Counted from the stretch's first letter, positions 1 to 14,259 are shown. The stretch: 64,000 bases of DNA from Hippophae tibetana (GCA_037013495.1 CM072806.1:6750001-6814000); one strand, 5' to 3'. Numbers and translations: made by a program. The notes: generated by a model not told the origin, from the letters alone.

Positions 1-3000
1 GGAGCAATTTGTGTGTCAGTTTTTATGTAGAAAATAACGCTTTCAGATAATTTAATAAAACTTTTGTATTTTATTGTTATTTAATATTTACCTTAAAATA
101 GATTTTTTCTTTTAATATTTTAAAACATATAATTTAATCATTAATATTTTAAATTTAACAACTTATTTACAATCTAACATAATTTGATCAGTAACCTTTT
201 CACTTAAATATAATTTAATCCTTAATAGTTTTAGGAAAAATGTTAAACTAAATTAAAAAAATTAAATTTTAAAATGTTAAGACTAAATTATAAGTTTTAG
301 AAAATTATGGACCAAATGTTATTTTAAGATAAAGGTTAAAGACAAATAGAATAAAAAAACCTTTAATAAATTTACCATTTTTTTATTTTTCTCAACTAAT
401 AAATTTATTAAATTTACATAGATAACGTAATCAATTTTATCAGTATGCTGAATTTTTATTATATATATATATATATATTAATAATAAATAATTAAATATT
501 TATTAATTAAGAAATTATTGAAAAATAAATATAATAATAACAGAATTAATATGATAAATATAAATTAAGATAAAAAGAGTTTGTTGCATCAAGAAAATTC
601 GGGTGGAGAAATTAAAAATTGTTATTTACCAAGTTTTAATTTATATGCGATAATATTGATATGTTATTTAGAAATGATAATTTCTTTACTTAATAGACTA
701 GATTAGACTTAACAATTTTACGATTTTCATGACTTGTTGTGTTTATATTTATGTGTTGATTGACAGATAAAAAATTTAAACGTAATTTTTAAATAAATTA
801 TTTTAATATTAACAATTATAATATTTAAATTATAATTCTATTAAAAATAAATTTTATTATCTAAAAATTATGTTCGCGGTGGTCACATACATTTTAATAG
901 AAAGGGGATAAATAAATAATTTTTTTATATTATATTTAAAAATCTAAAAAATAAAAAAAAAATCGTTGAATCGAGGCTTTTTATAAGGGCTCTGGATAAC
1001 TAACTGCCTAGGCCTTCAGCCAGCCCTAATTAAGTAATTATAGCTTTATTAAAATTATTATTAAATAATTTGTGATATTGATAAAATAAATTATAATAAT
1101 ATTATTATAATTTATGTTTGTTTAATGCAATTTTTTTAACGTGTGTAGTATGCCAAAATTACCATGGCCGGTAGAAAGCATACACGTCGTGAGTACGTCA
1201 CCTATTCCTAAAACAAATAATAATTATTTGATTGCTTACTTTGTTAATTTTGTAAATAAAATTAATAGTTATTATGGGTGTCTAATAATTATTAGATGGT
1301 GTTAATAATACGGGGACAAGATATTTTATATTTTATTTTTATTAACTAATATTTAAAATTAAATGGTGTTAATATTTGGTAGAATTTATTTTTCAATTAC
1401 GTGTTAGTATTTTTTTTTGGGTGAATATTGTTTATAATTGTAATCTATATGAGTTGACGTGGAATTAAAAAGTTACATATTTGTTTTATTTTTTTTCTAT
1501 TAATAGTTTAGAGCGCCGATTTTTTTATTTTTGTAAAAAAAATCCTAATAGATTAATCAAAATTTAAAAATAAAATTTAATACATTTTTAATAATAAAAA
1601 AGATGACTATTAGCGAAATAGATCTGTCCAGTCCAACAAAAAAATTCCATTTAAATTGAGTTTTTAACTTGTAATCTTAATTTTTTAAAACCAATTTTAT
1701 AAATTTGATTTCATTTTTTATTCAAAATGGAATCAATCAATATTATGGACACCCCCAGATCGTAATGGAGTCTTTGAGATCAATTTGCGTCCATTGGGGA
1801 TGACGTTAATAGTTGTTGCTTTGGGAGTTATTAAATGTATGATTTTATTTTAGGTCAGAATTCATTGCGTGATTGCTGGCCTATTTAAAGGACAATTCAA
1901 TACTCTAAGATTACATTTTTATTATTATTAATAGATAGAATTAAAAGTAAAAAAAGTTCATGGTAGATAATGCGTGAATAAATATAAAATTGTGAGATAT
2001 AATCTTTTTATTTTTATTTATTAAATTTAAACCATACTTTTGATCTAATGATTAAAATATTATTTTTTAATAAATAATTTTAAATCATGTATATATTAGA
2101 TGTAAAATAAGTAGAAAAAAACAACAACTAAACTCTTTTATTCAAGAATATTAGGTATCTAAGTGATGATAAGTAATAATATTTTTAAAATTTATAAAAA
2201 TAAAAATAATTTTTTTATTTATTTAAAAAAAATACGATATAAATACGTTTAATATCATATAATTAAATACTGTTTAAATTAAAATATAATTATTAAAATA
2301 TATTTGATATTAAAATTATTCAAATAAAATTTATTTAATATTAATAAAATATTATTTTTAAGTATGATTTTTATATATTTTTTTAAATGAAAAAAAGAGA
2401 AAAAAAATGTATTTAATGTACCGAAAGTGACGGATACCTGATGAGGCACCGGCAACCAAATAATACAGAGTCAAAGTCTTCTAACGGTAATCTCCCTTGT
2501 TCATAAAAACAAAACAAAAAAAATCTTTTGCTGGTAGTACGTATCCAGAAAGATCCGTTCTCTAATTAATAAATTGGTGGGTAATGACACTAATTTTTTA
2601 TTATATTAAAATAAATAGTTTAGTTTTTTTAAAATATTTTTAAATTTTGAATAATATTTTTAAGTAATAATTATTTATAAAAAAATAATTTTAATAATAT
2701 ATTTTATTTTAATAATAATTTAAAAAAATATAATAACTGTAATAATATATTTTAAATTTAATTTTAATTATAAATTAAATACTATAATACTTATTTATTA
2801 TTCAATTTTAATTATCAAAACTAATAACATAATAGTAATAATATTTTTTTTCTATTTAATTTCATTACCATTTTTATTTATTTTTTATTATGTAAACCAA
2901 ACATTTTCTATATGATATTACATGAAACTATTATAACTTTGCATTATTCATTTTATGAATTTATATCATAAATAACCTTTGGATTTTTCATATTTTCATA

Positions 3001-3399
3001 GACTTACTTTGAGGTTTAAAAATACCCATTTGTTACATTTTATTGAAATAAATATAACTTAAATGAGTCATATAAATGTAAATATTATAATTTATTATAT
3101 ATTTTTTAATTTAAGTTAATAGGTGTAGTATGAGAAGTAACTGTACTTCATAACTAAATTTATGTCCTTCAAAGCACATTCTAAAATTCTGATATCTAAT
3201 CATTTAATACATTTTCTTATATATATTACACAAAACCACAAAAGGTAATAATTAAGAAAACTAAAAACTAAAATCTTATTATTTATAATTTGAATTTTAA
3301 TGATTTCTGTTTGCGTGAATTTCAGGAGATAAAAAAGAAATAAAATATTTTACTTTTTTAGTTTTTTTTTAAATTATTAAATATTTAAAATATGATAAA
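1..3399. other. AT-rich intergenic DNA, no gene seen
   Basis: Very AT-rich sequence with stops in all frames and no recognisable coding, RNA or transposon signal. A short (TA)n run lies near 460-478. A few less AT-rich patches (around 970-1030, 1130-1210, 1740-1830 and 2420-2570) look single-copy but show no open frame or known motif. Confidence 0.6.
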
Positions 3400-3702
3400 T
3401 TAATAAATATTTATACAAATCTATCACTTAATTTTAAGTTGTGATAAATTTATCACTAAATTTTTATAATTATTACACGTCTATTATTTTATTGAAAAAT
3501 ATACTAATGAATTTCTTATTAATTTTATAAATATATTATAAAATATACAACGATAATAATAGATTTGTAACACTTACAAGAAATTTAAAGATAAATTTAT
3601 TATAAAATCAGTATATTTATAATAATTATAAGGATTTAATAATAAATTTATCTATCACACTTTAAAATTAAGCTTTAAATTTATATAAATGTCATAAATG
3701 AG
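3400..3702. mobile_element. Fold-back / MITE-like element with long inverted arms
   Basis: The left arm (about 3405-3475) and the right arm (about 3620-3700) are imperfect inverted repeats of each other. Both contain a CTTAATTTTAA core next to a TGTGATARATTTAT block when the right arm is read on the minus strand. There is no coding capacity. This fits a non-autonomous inverted-repeat DNA element (MITE). I could not fix a target-site duplication, so the superfamily is unknown and the ends are approximate. Chance pairing in AT-rich DNA is the alternative, but arms of about 70 bases make that less likely. Confidence 0.5.
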
Positions 3703-4309
3703 ATGGTTTCTTTACAAAATATATATTAAAAATACAAATACACCCGTAAGTCAACTACAGACGGAACTTTATAACACTGTCAAACCTATATAGATATTTT
3801 GATAGGACTTGTATGGTTAGCTTATGCAAAATAACAGCTTAGATCTATATTGGTTTAATTGAGTAAAAAATGTAACATACATATTGTATATATTAATATA
3901 TGATATAAAGAGTAAATTTTAAAGTTATAATATTCTTTATTATTTATAAATAAAATAAAATATTATATATATTGTGAGTCAACAAAAATAAAAAGTGAAT
4001 TTTAAATCAAGTGATTTAATTTATTTTTAAATATTTATTTAATAAAATTAATTTATATTTTTAAATAATTATTTAAAAATATTAAATTTAAAATACTTGG
4101 TAAAACATATCATTATAAATTTTTAATAATATAACCTATTTATTTTTAAATATATATATATATATATATATATAAAGTGTGTATGTGTATATATATAAGT
4201 ATTTAATTGTTAATAAACATAAAAAAAACTAAATTTATTAATATATTAAGACAAACTATTTAGACAACAAATACAATTATAATTTCAAGAGATAAGTGTA
4301 TAGAATACC

Positions 4310-5660
4310 TTATATAAAGAGTAAATTTAAATTTTGATATTATCATTATATATATTATATTTAAAAAAATTAACTTTTTAAATTTAAAAGTCTTGACGTT
4401 ACTATTGTGTACAAAGTTATGCTTTAAAGTCTAATTTATAAATTTATTAACTAAAAAAAATGATAAGTATAAAGTATCACATTCACAATCATATTTTCAA
4501 ATCTTACTATTGTTATTATATGCATTATATTTAAAATCTAATTTTTTAATCTCATAATATAAATTTAAGATACCTTATATTATTGTTGCATACACAAAAT
4601 CTAATTTTTAAAATTCATTGTATAAATTCAAAAACATTGATATTATTATTATTATTATAAAATAATGGTACTTTAAAAATTCAATATTTTATTTTTTTTT
4701 AACTAAAAAAATGATAAATATGTCACATTAAAAAAATTTAATATTAATATTATCATTATATACATTACATTTTAAAATTAAATTTTTTAAACACATAATA
4801 TAAATTTAAGTCCTCATCGTATTATCATTGGATACAAAAAAATTATTTTTTAAACTTAAAGTATAAATTTAAGATTATGAGTTATACAAAAATTATAGTT
4901 ATAATTTCATTGAGACGTGATAAATATATAGTCTCTTTTATAAAGGGCAAACTTAATTCTTTATATTATCATTCTATAGATTTTGTTCATTAAAGATGGA
5001 TATATGAAAAAAAAACTTCGACAAAGATAATAAAAATAAAATTTATTTAAATAATTAACAAATAAAATTATTTAGATATGATTTAATTCCTACATGAGCT
5101 TGATAAATATTTATTCATAATTTTATATTCAAATAATAAGTATAAACAAACACGTTAAAAAGCATAAATTTAAATCTTAATATTTTCATTATATTTATTA
5201 TATTTAAAAATTTAAAAATTTAATTTTTTAATTTTTTTAACTTTAAATAAAATTATTTATAGTTTCATAGTTAAGTGAAAAGAGCATATCATCTTCAAAA
5301 TCATAAATTTAAATATTGATATTATAATAATACATAATTTTGATATGTGTATTTTTTTATTATTAAAAATTGGTTATTTAAATCCATTAGTAAGTGCAAA
5401 GTCATTACACAAAAAGCAAAAAAAATTATGTATTAATACTATTAAAATAAATAATTTTGATATTATTATTGTGTTTATTTGTACTTGAAAACTTAACTTT
5501 TTCAATACAAATTTGACATTATAATTAAAATTTGTCATTTAGATTAATCTAAAGTATAAAATATCCTATATAAAAGTAAAAACTTAAATATTAATATTAT
5601 TATTGAATATATTTATATTTTAAAATTTTAATTTTTTATATTATAATTAAAAAAAGTGAA
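4310..5660. repeat. Decayed tandem repeat array (AT-rich)
   Basis: A phrase like AAATTTAAATATTGATATTA followed by TATTATATTTAAAA and then AATTTTTTAA recurs about seven to nine times (near 4325, 4490, 4600, 4735, 4945, 5165, 5300, 5440 and 5580) at irregular spacing. The copies are strongly diverged. It looks like an old minisatellite or amplified AT-rich unit. No coding function is seen. Confidence 0.45.
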
Positions 5661-6622
5661 AGAAAATCTTCCCGATAAAAGGGTACTCCAACCACGGTTT
5701 TTAATATAGATTATAGATATTATAACTTAAGTAAATTTGTGATGTAATACAAAAAAATTAAAGGTGACAAATAAATGTACCCTCTCGTTTTTTTTTTATA
5801 ATTATCTTGTACCAACTTGTTTGGAGTATTCAATTACTTTTCTAAAAGTAGATGTGGTTTTAGAAAAAAAGAAATATCGAAGGGACAAAAAATTACATAT
5901 TAATTCTGATGTATTATGTAATAAATTAATTATAAAAACTAAAAAGTTATTATTTATTAGAAAAATTCTAAAAAAATAATAACTTTACTATTGAGTTTTA
6001 AAATTACTTGTAAATTTACGTTGAATGCTCTTCTTTAAAAATTAATAGATGGTGGGGATAAGAGACAAGATTTGACTATTAAATGTGATGAGAAAGTTGG
6101 GCTGGAGATTAAAGTTTAAGCTTTATAATGACTCAGTTTTTTTTTCTTTAAATTAATCAATCTTTTTAATTAACAATAATGCATCTTGAAACTCATAAAT
6201 TTATATTAAATTATCTAATAAAAAACAAAACATACTTATTTTATAATTTCAATAAAATATATTAAAGATCTCATCGAAGTTATAGTAATAGTCGTTGTCG
6301 AAGCGAGATTCAACTACCACAGTAAAAATCATCATACCTAAGATTATACAATTCATGCCTAAAAAATATATAAGGTTTTATATCCGCATGTAACATAAAT
6401 ATATGTAAAGTTTGATCCCTGCTTCTCCTCATAGTTTCTTGTTTTCCTGTTGACAATCTAAATATAATAACCGGAAAATCCAAAATAAATAACCAAAATT
6501 GCATTATATTTTAGCGCAAGTAATTTGAAGAATCTCTGCTATACGTACCACGTTTACATTCTTTAGTGTCTTTAAACAAATGCTATACAATTCCTGCCTA
6601 AATTAGATATTCAACTTAATTT
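5661..6622. other. Intergenic DNA downstream of ZEP, no gene seen
   Basis: AT-rich sequence lying 3' of the zeaxanthin epoxidase gene; its proximal part must hold the ZEP 3' untranslated region. The short open frames here have no family resemblance and an AT-driven amino-acid make-up. Confidence 0.55.
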
Positions 6623-9600
6623 TCATGTTGCCTGGAGAATTGCACTCCCTTCTCTTACTACTGGTTGTGAAGACCTCACTACCTTCACCTTATAAGCCAC
6701 CTGCATATTGTTTATATTTGCTTAATTTTATCTCTGTATTAATCTACAGTCTAGAACTTCTTAGCAAAATTATTAAAAAAAAATACTTTTTTTTAATAAT
6801 TAAAATATATGATTTAAATATAAAAAATGTTATTATTAGGTTGTTATTCTTGTTATTTTTCCAAGACAATTTTTTTATCTATTTTTTTTTATTTAATCCT
6901 GCAGAAAGAAGTCTTAAATATTCATAATCAATGTTAGCACATAAATGATACAATTCATAATAATTTGACATCATTTTATAAGTACCTTCTTATCAGAACC
7001 AAACTCAATAACATCTGATGGATGAAAACGAGTTGGAAAATTATTAGGTACCCTGTATCGCCTTCCTTCATTGCTGCAAATTTAGAATGCCCAATTTTAG
7101 TAAGCAAATCAAGAATATTTAAGACAAAGGCTTCATGCTTCATACAACATAAAACTAAATCATGCATTTGATCACTCACTCGACAATCCATGTGCCATGT
7201 TCGCTCTGCATATCATTCAAGAAAAAGGCACCATCCTTGTAGTGAATGCGAGCGTGCATTTTCGAAACCTAATTGTGTATGAAAAATTCGGTATTGATCA
7301 TTAACTTTAAGCATCAGAAAATAAAAAATGACCAAAAAAATGAAAAAAAATGGTTATTCATCAAGGTAATAAACGGTAAACAAAATGAGTGGTCATATTT
7401 TACCTGAGACAAAGGTAAAACAATTGAGACTCCTGAAAATTCTTCATTTGACATACTCCTGAAATTAGTCAACACATTACTCAGAATTTGTTATTTCCAT
7501 AACTAAGAGCTTGTTCTTATAATTAGTTGCTACATACCCAATTAAGCAGGGTTTGTTCTCATTTCTTTCCAAACGAATAGGTTGTGAAGAACTTGATTCA
7601 TTTCTATGTGGTAAAAGAATCCACCTACAATTCACAACAACATATCTTAAAATAACTCCACACTCAAAAGCCAAAAGAAGAAGAAGAGGAAGACTTAAAA
7701 GCTCACTCTCCATTGATAGCACGTTCGAGTGCATCATCATCCTCAAACCATTTGCGTAATTGGTCATTTCCCTTCATTATGATAGACATTGTATAAGATC
7801 ATAATTATCCAAAGTTAGTCAAACGACCACAACAACGAAATAAAATTCCAGCAATAGAGATATGCTAGCTGGTCTGATTTACATACTTTGTCTGAGAGCC
7901 TGCAACTTAATGATCTTCCCTCAAGTTTTGAGCTGCAAACACAAATTTCATGTCTCTGTTATATATGAACCAGTTACAACTACTATAAGATATAACGGGA
8001 TATACATTGCTTCAAAGTCATTTGAATAAAGAATTCTTTTTGTAACTTTTATAAGAACTTCTGTATCCAATCACCCAACAAAATTTCTATAATATAATGT
8101 CTACCATCTTTTCAAATTTAAAGCAGTTAGTTCAAATTTAAAAAGATAAGATTTCAGGTAGTATTACCTGTTACCACCTAAGACCCAACTTAACATCAAG
8201 GGCATGGCTCTGTCAATAAAAACTCTCCCACCAACTATCCCAGGATGTGGTACCCTAAATTTTGTCAAAAACTGCAACACATAATTTCTATCAAAAATTT
8301 GCATATATTTATTTATTTTTATCTACCATTAATAGTCTTGTATCAACTATGTGACTAATAAAGAATCATACTGATAATGGACCAAGTCCAACTCCCAGAT
8401 AAGCTTTGTAAGTGGAAGCCATAAATGCAGCCATTCTAGCCATTCCATGAATAACTGCAACTCTTAATCTTCTTGCTCTCTCATAACTGAAGGATAACAA
8501 GCAAAGTATAACAAAAGTAAAATAATTTTGCGATGAGAATCTATCTGTCATTACTCATTACTCTTTGAGAGAAGATACAGCGTCCATTGGAGCTCCTGAT
8601 TTGATACTTTGCTCCCATGCTTTATCAAGCTCCAATGCAAGCTGATATCCATCCTGTAACGATCGAAGGAATGCTTTTTAGTATTTGCAAACGAAACACA
8701 GATGTCAACAAGGATACATGTTTTGTACTATTAAAAATACCAAACAAAGCATACCTCAATAGCCATGCATCCACCTTGTCCCATATTTGGCTGCATAGCA
8801 TGAACAGAATCACCTAGCAAGGTCACACGACCACGTCCCCAGGTTAAAGAAGGTGTTCTATCATATATGTCACGTCGAAGAATTGCTTCTTCGTCTGTTG
8901 CAAGTAGCAGATCCATTACATTATCACACCAGCCCCCAAATATCCCTAGTAACCTTTCCTTTTTACCTGCCAAAATTGTACAAAGGGACAACTATATAGT
9001 TATTGCTACACAAACTTGAACATGATGTATAAATAACTGCAAAGTTTTAGCATCAAAATGAATAAGGTACCACGGGGCTCGTCAACACCACCAGGTTGTT
9101 CCTTGTGAAAAGCATACCACTGCATCTTCCCAGCTCCCACATCTGAAGAAACAAAGTACTGTTTGTGCCCCAAAAATACTCGGTACCTTCAGAAGAAGAA
9201 TTAACAAATTTCAAGTCTCTAAACTTAACAAATGAATCAAATAAGTTAGAATATGAATATCAAATTAGACATACCCTACAGATTCAATATCAACAGGCAC
9301 AAAGTCTGCAATACCAGTATAACAAGTATAGCCTGAGTAAATTGCATCATCTGGCCCTAACAATTGCTTCCTCACCTTTTAACCAAAAATGTGTGTGAGA
9401 GAGAGAGACACACAGAGAGAAAGATAATCTATTTATTCGATCGAATTTCAAATGAACGTGCTATTCAAATCAGTTGAGCTAGATAATTTGTCTAGATTGT
9501 ACCTTTGACCATATACCATCAGCTCCAACCAAAAGATCACCTTCAAAATGTTGTCCATTTTCAAGTGTTACAGTAACCTAACTCATGATTGATAGAGACA

Positions 9601-11107
9601 AATGAATAAAATGTCAAATGAAAACATATATACATACGTGTCGTTAAAATATCAAATAAAAGTTTTGGTAATATATCAAAGAATATTAATCTCAAATTAT
9701 TGTTACCTTGTCTCCAAGATCTTGAAAATTAACAACATTACTGTCATTCATAATGATATCTTCCCCAACAGCCTGAGCAAGGATTTCTTGCAAGGCCATT
9801 CGGCTTATGACTCTTGTAACTGGGAGTCCTCTCTCCACTGCAGGAGTGAAAGTGTCAAACTTGATGTACCTGATCATCAACTATGCATTATTCTTAGTGA
9901 CTACCTTCTAACAAAATTTAAGAATAATTTCCATTACAAACAATATTATTAACAACTAGGAATAGTTCAGCAAAAAAATAATTACTAGGAACCATGAAAA
10001 TCAGTCAAATGCTTTTTTTATTTTATAAATTAACTCCATGTCCTAGCTGCATTACAAAAGGTTTTTGCTCCACTGAACCTATTCAGATCCTGCCTTAAGA
10101 ATTAAGGGTCAGTTGGTAAATTTAAAAGAGCTTCTAATTTTCTTTTTTTAAAATGTTTCTAAATTAGGGTCTGTTTGCTTGTGCTCTATCAAAAGTGATT
10201 TATGACAGAAAGCAGTTTTAGAAAAAGCATTTTCAGCAAGCACGCTTTCCAAACCCTGAAAGGCGCTTCTAACGAATTTTTCCCTGTTTGAAATTTTGTT
10301 TTTTGCTGTCAAAAGCTTTTACAGGATCCAGATGCAGAAACAAACAACCCTCCCAAAGTGCTTCTTGAAAGCGCTTTTTCTCTTAAACCACTTTTAACAC
10401 AACTAAAAGCTAACACACCCTAAGTCTGCAGCTAAATGACTTGGATTGACCTTGTTTTGATCAAAGTCCAACACTCCATTCACAAACTTCAAGGATATTA
10501 TTCAATAAATAACAAGGAAAAATATTTTTTTATGAAATAAAAAAAAAACCAAGAAAACTAAATTGGTCACCAGAAAAACTCACCAATTACCAGAAACTCC
10601 ATCTACCAAGCCATTAATCCGGTCACCGGTAATACAACCAACCCTCATAACTTCATCAGCAACATCCAAATCAATAGCTTCCAAAGCAGCCAAAGCGTTA
10701 CTCTGTACCTGAATTGGACCTCTATATTGTCCCTCACCTCTTATAGCACTTATATCCCTTTCAAAAACCAATACCTCAAATCCTTTATTCTTTGCCGCTA
10801 AAGCAAAAACCAACCCACCAATTCCTCCTCCAGCCACCAATATCCGAAGCTTCTTTATTGGAGCTGCTCTGTTCCCAACAGTTTCATCTCCACTGCTTTT
10901 AGTTGACGTCTCTGCTGCCACCAAAGCCCTCACCTCTGCTAAATTCTTCTTCTGCCCACTTGCGCTTTTTCTTCTCAAGTTGTAGTTATAGTGAACACAG
11001 GATAAAATTTCAAGTGATAAGTCTTTGGGAGTTGAAATTGGGAATTGGGCTCTTGAGAAAACTGTTGTTGATAGGTTTGTCGAGCTGTAAAACAGAGTGG
11101 AAGCCAT
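6623..11107 (-). CDS. ZEP: Zeaxanthin epoxidase, chloroplastic (complete, 16 exons)
   Basis: FAD-dependent monooxygenase that epoxidises zeaxanthin to antheraxanthin and violaxanthin in plastids, feeding the xanthophyll cycle and ABA synthesis. Exons on the minus strand, high to low: 11107-10584, 9869-9707, 9577-9503, 9375-9275, 9186-9071, 8966-8755, 8653-8562, 8486-8372, 8271-8168, 7932-7887, 7771-7707, 7624-7538, 7458-7404, 7268-7180, 7073-6986, 6700-6623. All have GT-AG borders and consistent phases, giving 2010 nt or 669 aa, the usual family length. The N-terminus (about 1-80) is Ser/Thr-rich and basic, like a transit peptide. The Rossmann motif GGGIGG is at residues 93-98. Further on come the GADGIWS motif and the GDSVHAMQPNMGQGG flavin-binding motif. 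The C-terminal exons encode an FHA domain (SKMHAR and SEHGTW motifs), ending in ILQAT. Intron 1 holds a MITE. It looks functional. Confidence 0.96.
10167..10420. mobile_element. MITE-like element in ZEP intron 1
   Basis: The ends are inverted repeats: the left begins TTAGGGTCTGTTTGCTT and the right, read on the minus strand, begins TTAGGGTGTGTTAGCTTTT. The body has mirrored AAAGTGATTT / AAAGTGGTTT and AGCACGCTTT / AAGCGC segments. It is about 254 bp with no coding capacity. GGGT-type termini flanked by TTA and TAA suggest a PIF/Harbinger (Tourist-like) MITE, but a hAT origin is possible because I could not verify a clean target duplication. It lies wholly inside the 714-bp first intron, so the coding sequence is untouched. 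Confidence 0.6.
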
Positions 11108-11259
11108 TGTTCATTAGAGAACAATTCTTCAAGTCTCTGAGCTTCTTCTTTTTTTTGTTTGAGAATAAAAGAGGTTTTAAAAAAGAAAGTTTTCTTATTT
11201 GCCAACGTTGTCGACCGAAGAAAGCGACAGACATGGGGGAGAGAGAAATGGTGTGGTTG

Positions 11260-11271
11260 GGTTATAAACAT
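11260..11271 (-). promoter_or_regulatory. Possible TATA box of ZEP
   Basis: On the minus strand a TTTATAAC sequence lies about 155 bases upstream of the ZEP start codon. It is followed by a pyrimidine-rich stretch (TTTCTCTCTCCCCC) typical of plant leaders. Spacing would allow a leader of roughly 120 bases. This is a motif match only. Confidence 0.3.
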
Positions 11272-14259
11272 TAGGAGCCAATCTATGTATTTGGATTTTA
11301 TCTGCATCGAGTTTAAGGACGCTAAATTTTGGAAACTAAAATGTTATAGTAATTGTTTGCAACATTGAAGCACCAATAATTTAATTAATAATCTCAAAAT
11401 TGTTAGTTAAATTGGAAATAACTAACTGGGACGATAATATCGTGGCATATACTTACATGTTAGTTTGTGGCGACAAAAATACAGAATTTGACATTTATAT
11501 GGTTGCTCTCAGCTTTTTGTTACATAATTTCTGTCCAATTGCTAACTGAGAGTGACTGTCGGGCTAAGTTTACCTAAATGGTTATAATTGGCTAAACATT
11601 TTTTTTTTCTATATGATAGCATAATAACACTTTTCTTACTTTAATTTCACACCCCCTTTATAATTTTTAAATCACGCAGCATTCTTATAAAAATGATTTT
11701 TTTTTGGGAAGAAAAACAATTAAGTAATTTTTTTATAAATATAACATTTTATTAAAATACACATATTTAAAACAATATGATAAATATATCTAATTTTTGA
11801 AAAAATTAACTTAGGTGCACTTTTTCATTAAAATAATATATAATAAAAATAAAAATATATTCATGAAAATTGAAACATATATTAAAAATAAATATGTATT
11901 TTAGTAAATAAGTTAGGATTTATAAGTAATTTTTTTTTAAAATTAGAATAAATTATATAATTTAAAAATTTAAGAATTTATCCATAAAATTTTAATAACT
12001 AAATCATAAGTTTTAAGAATTTAAAAAGATTATAAATTTCTTAAAACTTAAGTAAACTCATGATCGTTTAAGACATACATTAAATAAATTAAGAAACTGT
12101 TGTTAAATAACTAATTGCTAGAATAAAATAAAGAGCACACTAAGATGCTGCGGTCACTGTAATCCTTAGTGGAATATATTATCACAAGGCTGTGTGTGAG
12201 CGTGAGTGTGAGTGTGAGAGATAACCAACGAACTGCATTATAATCTCTTTTGTCTTATTGCCCAAAACTTTAGCGCAAAATCAGCCATATTGTTAGGAAT
12301 TGTTTGACAAAAATTAATAATAAAAATTGGAAGTATTAATAGTTTATTAGCAGAACTAAAGGGCGGTGCTGGTGGATTATCCGAGGTGGAAGCAACACTT
12401 TAGCTTTTTTTTTATACATAAATAATTATATATTAGATACTCTAATATAAAATTAATTTTATTTTAAATTAATTTGTTAATATTTAAATAATTTAAATTT
12501 TAATGTATAATGTAAGTATTTATTATATAAATACCTATGGAGAGAACTAAGTATGATATCTATTTTAATCATAAGTTAAAATAGAATATACAATTAATTA
12601 TATATATAGTTATCATTTTATTAATATCGTACTTATTATATTGTTTTTATCTTATATTATAATTTATTGTTATAAAATATAAGAAAATTAAAAAATGTTC
12701 TAAAAAAACGTGTAGATCTTAAAAATTAATTATTTAATTATATAATTAATTAATATTTATGAATTTATTTATAACTATATTTTTTTTCTTTGATTCTTGA
12801 TAATAGTTATTTCTTTTTAAGTGATGATTTTAATCAGGTTATTTTGTTCTAATGAGTGGTATCATGTCTCTTCTTGTTGAATAATTAATAATTGAATTTA
12901 TTTTAAATTTATGATAATTTTGATTTTAGTATTATTAGATTTAAAAATAATTATTATTATCTTTTAAAATTATGATTTTAAATCTAAAAATAATTTATAA
13001 TTGTTATTATTTAATCTTATATTTGATATATAAATTTGTTTGCCATTAGAGATACCTTGATAAAGTTTTTTTAATAATGTTCGTGTTTAAAAATAGATAC
13101 ATATTTGATTAAGAATTTTCTTTTACTTTTTTTACCATTCATTACGATTTTTTTTATATAAAAAAAGTAATGAATCAGAGTGGCGTTAGTAATATGAATG
13201 TTATTCATATAAAGATTTACCTCTTGTAAGCCTTTCTCCATATTAAGTGGTTATATTTTTTATAAGTTTGTTGCAATTAGGGTGTTTTTTTTATATTACG
13301 AGTATGGTTTTCTTCTCTTATTGCAATTAGGGCTTCTTTTTTATATTTCAATTAGAGCTTTCTTTTGATATTACGATTTTTTTTAAGCTTTGAAATAATA
13401 TTAGCAACTAATAATTATTATATAGTTTTTTTTTCATTACTCTTACAAAATATATTGGATTAAAGCCCAAAAATAATATTTTTTAAAAGCCTACAAATAA
13501 TTTTTTTAAAAGCTAAAAATATTTTATAGATTTAAAGAAAACTTTCATTAGCATAAAGATATAAATTTGAGTCGATAAGTCAAAATATGAATATAAATTT
13601 TATGACTCAATCATATATTTGATCCAATAAAAAATTATCGATATTGATTAACATTAATCGATGTTGATCGAAATTGATTAATGTTTATTGACATTGACTA
13701 TTGATTTTGATCAAAAAATATTAATACAACTTAAAATTTAAATATCAATATGTTTTTTATATATATTAAAATGAATTAATTGCAATGACATGCCGTTAAA
13801 GTACTCTTGTGAAAATGAATTTATTTTAAAATATAAACAGTTATGTGCATAGAATTTATGTGAATATGAATTGGTTCACAAAAAAAAGGTTGATATTTAA
13901 CAGAATTGTATATACTTGTGGTAATAAACACATGAATTCACACATAAAAGAAGATTTGTTGTTCGACATGTTTTTATTGTCAATATTTGATTATTACAAC
14001 AAGATATTACTTATAAGTTAATATTATTGTCCAAAGACAAAAATATTAATGGACTATTCGGTATCTTGAGATGTGATTTACTTTTGTTTAAATTTGTTAT
14101 TTTCGTTTAAAGACTTATATGAGCTTGTTTTGTTTGTTTGTTGTTTTCTAGAATCAACTATAAATAATCCTACTAATATTATTGATAATATAACTCTATT
14201 CATATGTTAAATAACACCAAATTCAAGTTATTGTAATATAATCTCTTAATAGTTCTTGG
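11272..14259. other. Intergenic DNA between ZEP and a copia remnant
   Basis: AT-rich sequence without a supportable gene. It holds a short TGTGAG microsatellite near 12190-12220, three short copies of a GCAATTAGGG plus T-rich unit near 13270-13370, and a short run of ATCGATATTGATTAACATT-like units near 13635-13720. Confidence 0.55.

Noticed and set aside
5764-5979. 71-codon open frame on the plus strand
   Set aside because: Lys/Ile/Leu-rich composition driven by AT-rich DNA, with no family resemblance.
7476-7537. Continuation of ZEP exon 12 as open frame past 7538
   Set aside because: A GT donor at 7537-7536 and an acceptor before 7458 restore the conserved IGSxSxEEFSG reading; the open continuation does not match the family.
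12190-12222. Possible regulatory TGTGAG repeat
   Set aside because: Simple microsatellite with no gene nearby to assign it to.
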